Assembly: GCA_965279255.1 (NCBI GenBank)
Contig: OZ257146.1
Location: forward strand, 496,001 to 560,000
Direction: 5' to 3'
DNA from: CAMFLJ01 sp965279255
GTDB lineage: Bacteria; Actinomycetota; Acidimicrobiia; Acidimicrobiales; Acidimicrobilacustridaceae
DNA: 64,000 nucleotides
Below are positions 61,239-64,000 of the stretch, in pieces. The stretch's first letter is position 1, and each line of letters begins with the position of its first letter. Made by a program: the position numbers and the translations under genes. The notes beneath the pieces were generated by a model. That model searched no databases. It saw only the letters and a program-made list of their open reading frames with translations, and had not been told where the DNA came from.

Positions 61239-62969
61239 ATGAAGACCAATGGCGGTTCCGCCCTGATCAAGTCGCTGGAGATGGAAGGCGTCGACGTGAT
61301 CTTCGGCCTGCCCGGCGGGGCCATCCTGCCGGTGTACGACCCGATCCTCGACTCGCCGATCCGCCACATCCTCGTGCGCCATGAGCAGGGTGCCGGCCAC
61401 ATGGCCGAGGGCTACGCCCAGGCCACCGGCCGCCCCGGTGTCGCCATGGTGACCTCGGGCCCCGGAGCGACCAACATCGTCACGCCGCTCGCCGACGCCT
61501 ACATGGACTCCATCCCGATGGTGGTCATCACCGGTCAGGTCCCCACCGCGGCGATCGGCACCGATGCGTTCCAGGAGGTCGACATCGTCGGCATCACCCG
61601 GGGCATCACCAAGCACAACGAGCTGGTCACCGAGGCCGCCGACATCCCCCGCGTCATCCGCGAGGCCTTCCACATCGCCACCACCGGCCGCCCGGGCCCG
61701 GTGCTCGTCGACATCCCCAAGGACATCGTCGACCCCACCAACCCCCGTTCGGCGATGGACTGGTACTGGCCCGACTCGGTCGACATGCCCGGCTACCACC
61801 CGCAGGTCGACGGCGACCCCGCGCTCATCGAGAAGGCCGCCCGCCTGATCATCGAGAGCGAGCGCCCGGTCATCTACGCCGGTGGCGGCATCCTCAAGGC
61901 GCGCGCCGCGGACCCGCTGCGGGCCCTGGCCGAGATGCTCGACATCCCCGTCGTCACCACCCTGATGGCCCGCGGGGCCATCCCCGACGACCACCCGCTG
62001 TGCCTCGGGATGCCGGGCATGCACGGCAACTACACCGCCGTCACCTCCATGCAGGAGTCCGACCTGCTGATCGCCCTGGGCTCCCGCTTCGACGACCGGG
62101 TCACCGGCAAGCTCGACGGCTTCGCCCCCGAGGCGAAGATCATCCACGTCGACATCGACCCCGCCGAGCTGGGCAAGGTCCGCCGCCCCGACGTCGGCAT
62201 CACCGGCGACTGCCGCCTGGTCATCGAGGAGCTGATCGTCGCCCTGAAGGGCCTCGGCGCCCCCGACTCCCAGCCCGACCGCTCGGCCTGGAAGCAGACC
62301 CTCAGCGGTTGGCAGGAGAAGTACCCGCTGCAGTACGAGCAGTCCGATCCCGGTGACCTGCTGAAGCCGCAGTACGTCCTCGAGACGCTGAGCCAGAACA
62401 CCCCGGAGGACTGCATCGTCGCCTCGGGCGTCGGCCAGCACCAGATGTTCGCCTCGCAGTACTGGCAGTTCCGCCACCCCTACACCTGGATCAACTCGGG
62501 CGGCGCCGGCACGATGGGCTTCGCCGTGCCCGCGGCGATCGGCGCCAAGGTCGGCCGCCCCGACCGCATGGTCTGGGCCGTCGACGGCGACGGCTGCTTC
62601 CAGATGACGGCCCAGGAGCTCGTGACCGCGGCCGCCGAGCGCATCCCGGTCAAGATCGCCATCCTCAACAACGCCTACCTCGGCATGGTCCGCCAGTGGC
62701 AGGAGATGTTCTACGAGGAGCGCTACAGCGAGGTCTACCTCTCGCCGGACCTGCCCGACTACAAGATGTGGGCCGAGGCCATGGGCTGCGTCGGCATGCG
62801 CGTCGAATCGCCCGAAGAGGTCCTGCCCGCCATCGAGAAGGCCAACTCGATCGACGACCGCCCCGTCGTCATCGACTTCCGCACCGATGCCCGGGAGAAG
62901 GTCTTCCCGATGGTCCCGGCCGGCAAGACCAACTCGCAGATCCAGATCGGCCCGGAGGACCACCGATGA
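61239..62969 (+). CDS. ilvB: Acetolactate synthase large subunit
   Basis: A 576-residue ThDP enzyme, the first common step of Ile, Val and Leu synthesis. The catalytic Glu is in RHEQGAGHMAEGYA (Glu 49). GPGATN and a GQVPTAAIGTDAFQEVDIVG segment are typical, and the ThDP motif is VDGDGCFQMTAQEL to ILNN near residues 448-477. ATG 61239 has GAGGACGAAC upstream. The leader peptide and attenuator precede it. It overlaps ilvN by 4 bp (ATGA). Confidence 0.97.
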   Translation: MKTNGGSALIKSLEMEGVDVIFGLPGGAILPVYDPILDSPIRHILVRHEQGAGHMAEGYAQATGRPGVAMVTSGPGATNIVTPLADAYMDSIPMVVITGQVPTAAIGTDAFQEVDIVGITRGITKHNELVTEAADIPRVIREAFHIATTGRPGPVLVDIPKDIVDPTNPRSAMDWYWPDSVDMPGYHPQVDGDPALIEKAARLIIESERPVIYAGGGILKARAADPLRALAEMLDIPVVTTLMARGAIPDDHPLCLGMPGMHGNYTAVTSMQESDLLIALGSRFDDRVTGKLDGFAPEAKIIHVDIDPAELGKVRRPDVGITGDCRLVIEELIVALKGLGAPDSQPDRSAWKQTLSGWQEKYPLQYEQSDPGDLLKPQYVLETLSQNTPEDCIVASGVGQHQMFASQYWQFRHPYTWINSGGAGTMGFAVPAAIGAKVGRPDRMVWAVDGDGCFQMTAQELVTAAAERIPVKIAILNNAYLGMVRQWQEMFYEERYSEVYLSPDLPDYKMWAEAMGCVGMRVESPEEVLPAIEKANSIDDRPVVIDFRTDAREKVFPMVPAGKTNSQIQIGPEDHR

Positions 62970-63508
62970 ACGTCAACCCGAGCTCCACCCGGCGCCACCA
63001 CATCCTGTCGGTGCTCGTCGAGAACAAGCCGGGCGTGCTCGCCCGCGTCTCGGGCCTGTTCGCCCGCCGTGGCTACAACATCTTCTCGCTGGCGGTGGCC
63101 CCCACCGACGACGAGCGCCTGAGCCGCATCACCATCGTCGTCGACGTCGAGTCGGCGCCCCTCGAGCAGATCGTGAAGCAGCTCGACAAGCTCATCAACG
63201 TCGTGCGCATCGACGAGCTCGCCCCCGGCGACGCCGTCGAGCGTGAGCTGCTGCTCGCCACGGTCTCGGCCCCGGCCGAGACCCGCGGCCAGGTCATCGA
63301 GCTGGTCGGTGTCTTCGAGGGCCGGGTGCTCAGCGTCGGCTACGACGAGATCACCATCTCCCTCGACGGCAGCCCCCGGAAGCTCGACGACTTCACCGAG
63401 CTGCTCGGCAACTTCGGGGTCGTCGCGGTGCAGCGCACCGGCCGCGTGGCCCTCCGGCGCATCCGGCGCCGCACGGCGGAGCTTTCCGCCGTGCCCGACG
63501 CGTCGTAA
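62966..63508 (+). CDS. ilvN: Acetolactate synthase small (regulatory) subunit
   Basis: A 180-residue regulatory subunit. The N-terminal ACT domain (HHILSVLVENKPGVLARVSGLF, about residues 11-85) binds valine for feedback inhibition, with RRGYNIFSLAVAPT following. The C-terminal domain (about 90-170) contacts the large subunit. ATG 62966 overlaps the ilvB stop. Confidence 0.95.
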   Translation: MNVNPSSTRRHHILSVLVENKPGVLARVSGLFARRGYNIFSLAVAPTDDERLSRITIVVDVESAPLEQIVKQLDKLINVVRIDELAPGDAVERELLLATVSAPAETRGQVIELVGVFEGRVLSVGYDEITISLDGSPRKLDDFTELLGNFGVVAVQRTGRVALRRIRRRTAELSAVPDAS

Positions 63509-63632
63509 CCTCTCCCGGTTCGCTCGCGCCCCCGCAGCGACCGCAACTCTTGTCCGCAGCACCCCTCATGTCGCAGCACCACTCACGGCGCAGGCCCATC
63601 GGCACTGCGTCACTCACACCAGGAGCATCCCC

Positions 63633-64000
63633 GTGGCCACCGTCTACTACGAAGCCGACGCCGACCGTTCGTACATCGCCGACCGCAAGGTGGCGGTGAT
63701 CGGGTACGGCTCGCAGGGCCACGCCCATGCGCTGAACCTCAAGGAGTCCGGCGTCGACGTCGTCGTCGGCCTGCGTGAGGGCTCGTCGTCCAAGGCCAAG
63801 GCCGAGGCCGAGGGCCTCAAGGTGCTCTCCATCGCCGACGCCACCACGTGGGCCGACGTCATCATGATCCTCCTGCCCGACACCGAGCAGAAGGCCGTCT
63901 ACGACGCCGACATCGCCCCGAACCTCTCCGACGGCGACGCCCTCTTCTTCGCCCACGGCTTCAACATCCGCTTCGACCGCATCGTCCCCCCGGCCGGCGT
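63633..64000 (+). CDS. ilvC: Ketol-acid reductoisomerase, N-terminal part
   Basis: The first ~122 residues of IlvC; the gene runs off the right edge. The Rossmann NADPH site is VAVIGYGSQGHAHALNLKESG (about residues 20-40), then VVVGLREGSSS and DVIMILLPDTEQ, and FFAHGFNI marks the active-site side. GTG 63633 has AGGAG 7 bases upstream. The 124-bp gap after ilvN shows no clear hairpin, so ilvBNC may be one transcript. Confidence 0.95.
   Translation, partial: MATVYYEADADRSYIADRKVAVIGYGSQGHAHALNLKESGVDVVVGLREGSSSKAKAEAEGLKVLSIADATTWADVIMILLPDTEQKAVYDADIAPNLSDGDALFFAHGFNIRFDRIVPPAG

Overview
This is a GC-rich, gene-dense bacterial chromosome segment. GTG starts are frequent, and many genes have a TANNNT box only 6-7 bases before the start codon, as in leaderless transcripts. 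Gene content and order point to the Actinomycetota: an iscS-mnmA-(MetE-like)-ligA-gatCAB-ilvBNC backbone, a MoxR/DUF58/SpoIIM/RDD envelope cluster, a PASTA kinase, SCP2 and DUF4870/DUF2510 proteins. I infer a deep-branching lineage such as Acidimicrobiia. No rRNA, tRNA, phage region or CRISPR array was seen.

Layout. 1-9.7 kb: a partial molybdopterin oxidoreductase, a fatty-acid desaturase behind a TetR-type operator, glpX, a J-domain protein, an L,D-transpeptidase next to a transporter, an NfuA-like protein, meaB and a DoxX protein. 9.7-12.8 kb: an IS481-type insertion sequence sitting inside a long palindrome, followed by two exported proteins whose coding sequence carries a patch of foreign-looking codon use. 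12.8-18.5 kb: mscL, enoyl-CoA hydratase, rhomboid protease, a phosphatase-like gene, galT and a methyltransferase. 18.5-25.4 kb: the envelope cluster (membrane protein, DUF4129, DUF4350, MoxR, DUF58, SpoIIM-like, RDD). 25.4-30.2 kb: iscS, mnmA, membrane proteins and a methionine-synthase-like gene preceded by a coupled small ORF. 30.2-36.7 kb: a 5 x 64 bp palindromic array, then a two-component/DUF4097/ABC exporter operon. 36.9-48.0 kb: ligA, a HAD hydrolase, a PASTA kinase, an MFS exporter, an SCP2 protein and gatCAB. 48.1-54.3 kb: two paralogous lipoproteins, a MATE transporter and a telescoped double ABC transporter. 54.4-61 kb: type III glutamine synthetase with a GlnR-like site, an MTA/purine phosphorylase, a glycine-rich secreted protein, a TIM-barrel protein and a methyltransferase. 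61-64 kb: ilvBN and the start of ilvC behind a leader peptide and attenuator.

The genes work together in a few clear groups. IscS supplies sulfur to MnmA for tRNA thiolation. GatCAB makes Gln-tRNA or Asn-tRNA by transamidation. IlvBNC makes branched-chain amino acids and is probably controlled by attenuation.

The most unusual features are non-coding: a family of 42-bp GTGGCTCG palindromes (nine clear copies in three clusters, with base-pair-preserving changes), a second class of long hairpins ending in CGTTCT/AGAACG, one of which is split by the insertion sequence, and extremely compact leaderless and divergent promoters with coupled micro-ORFs.
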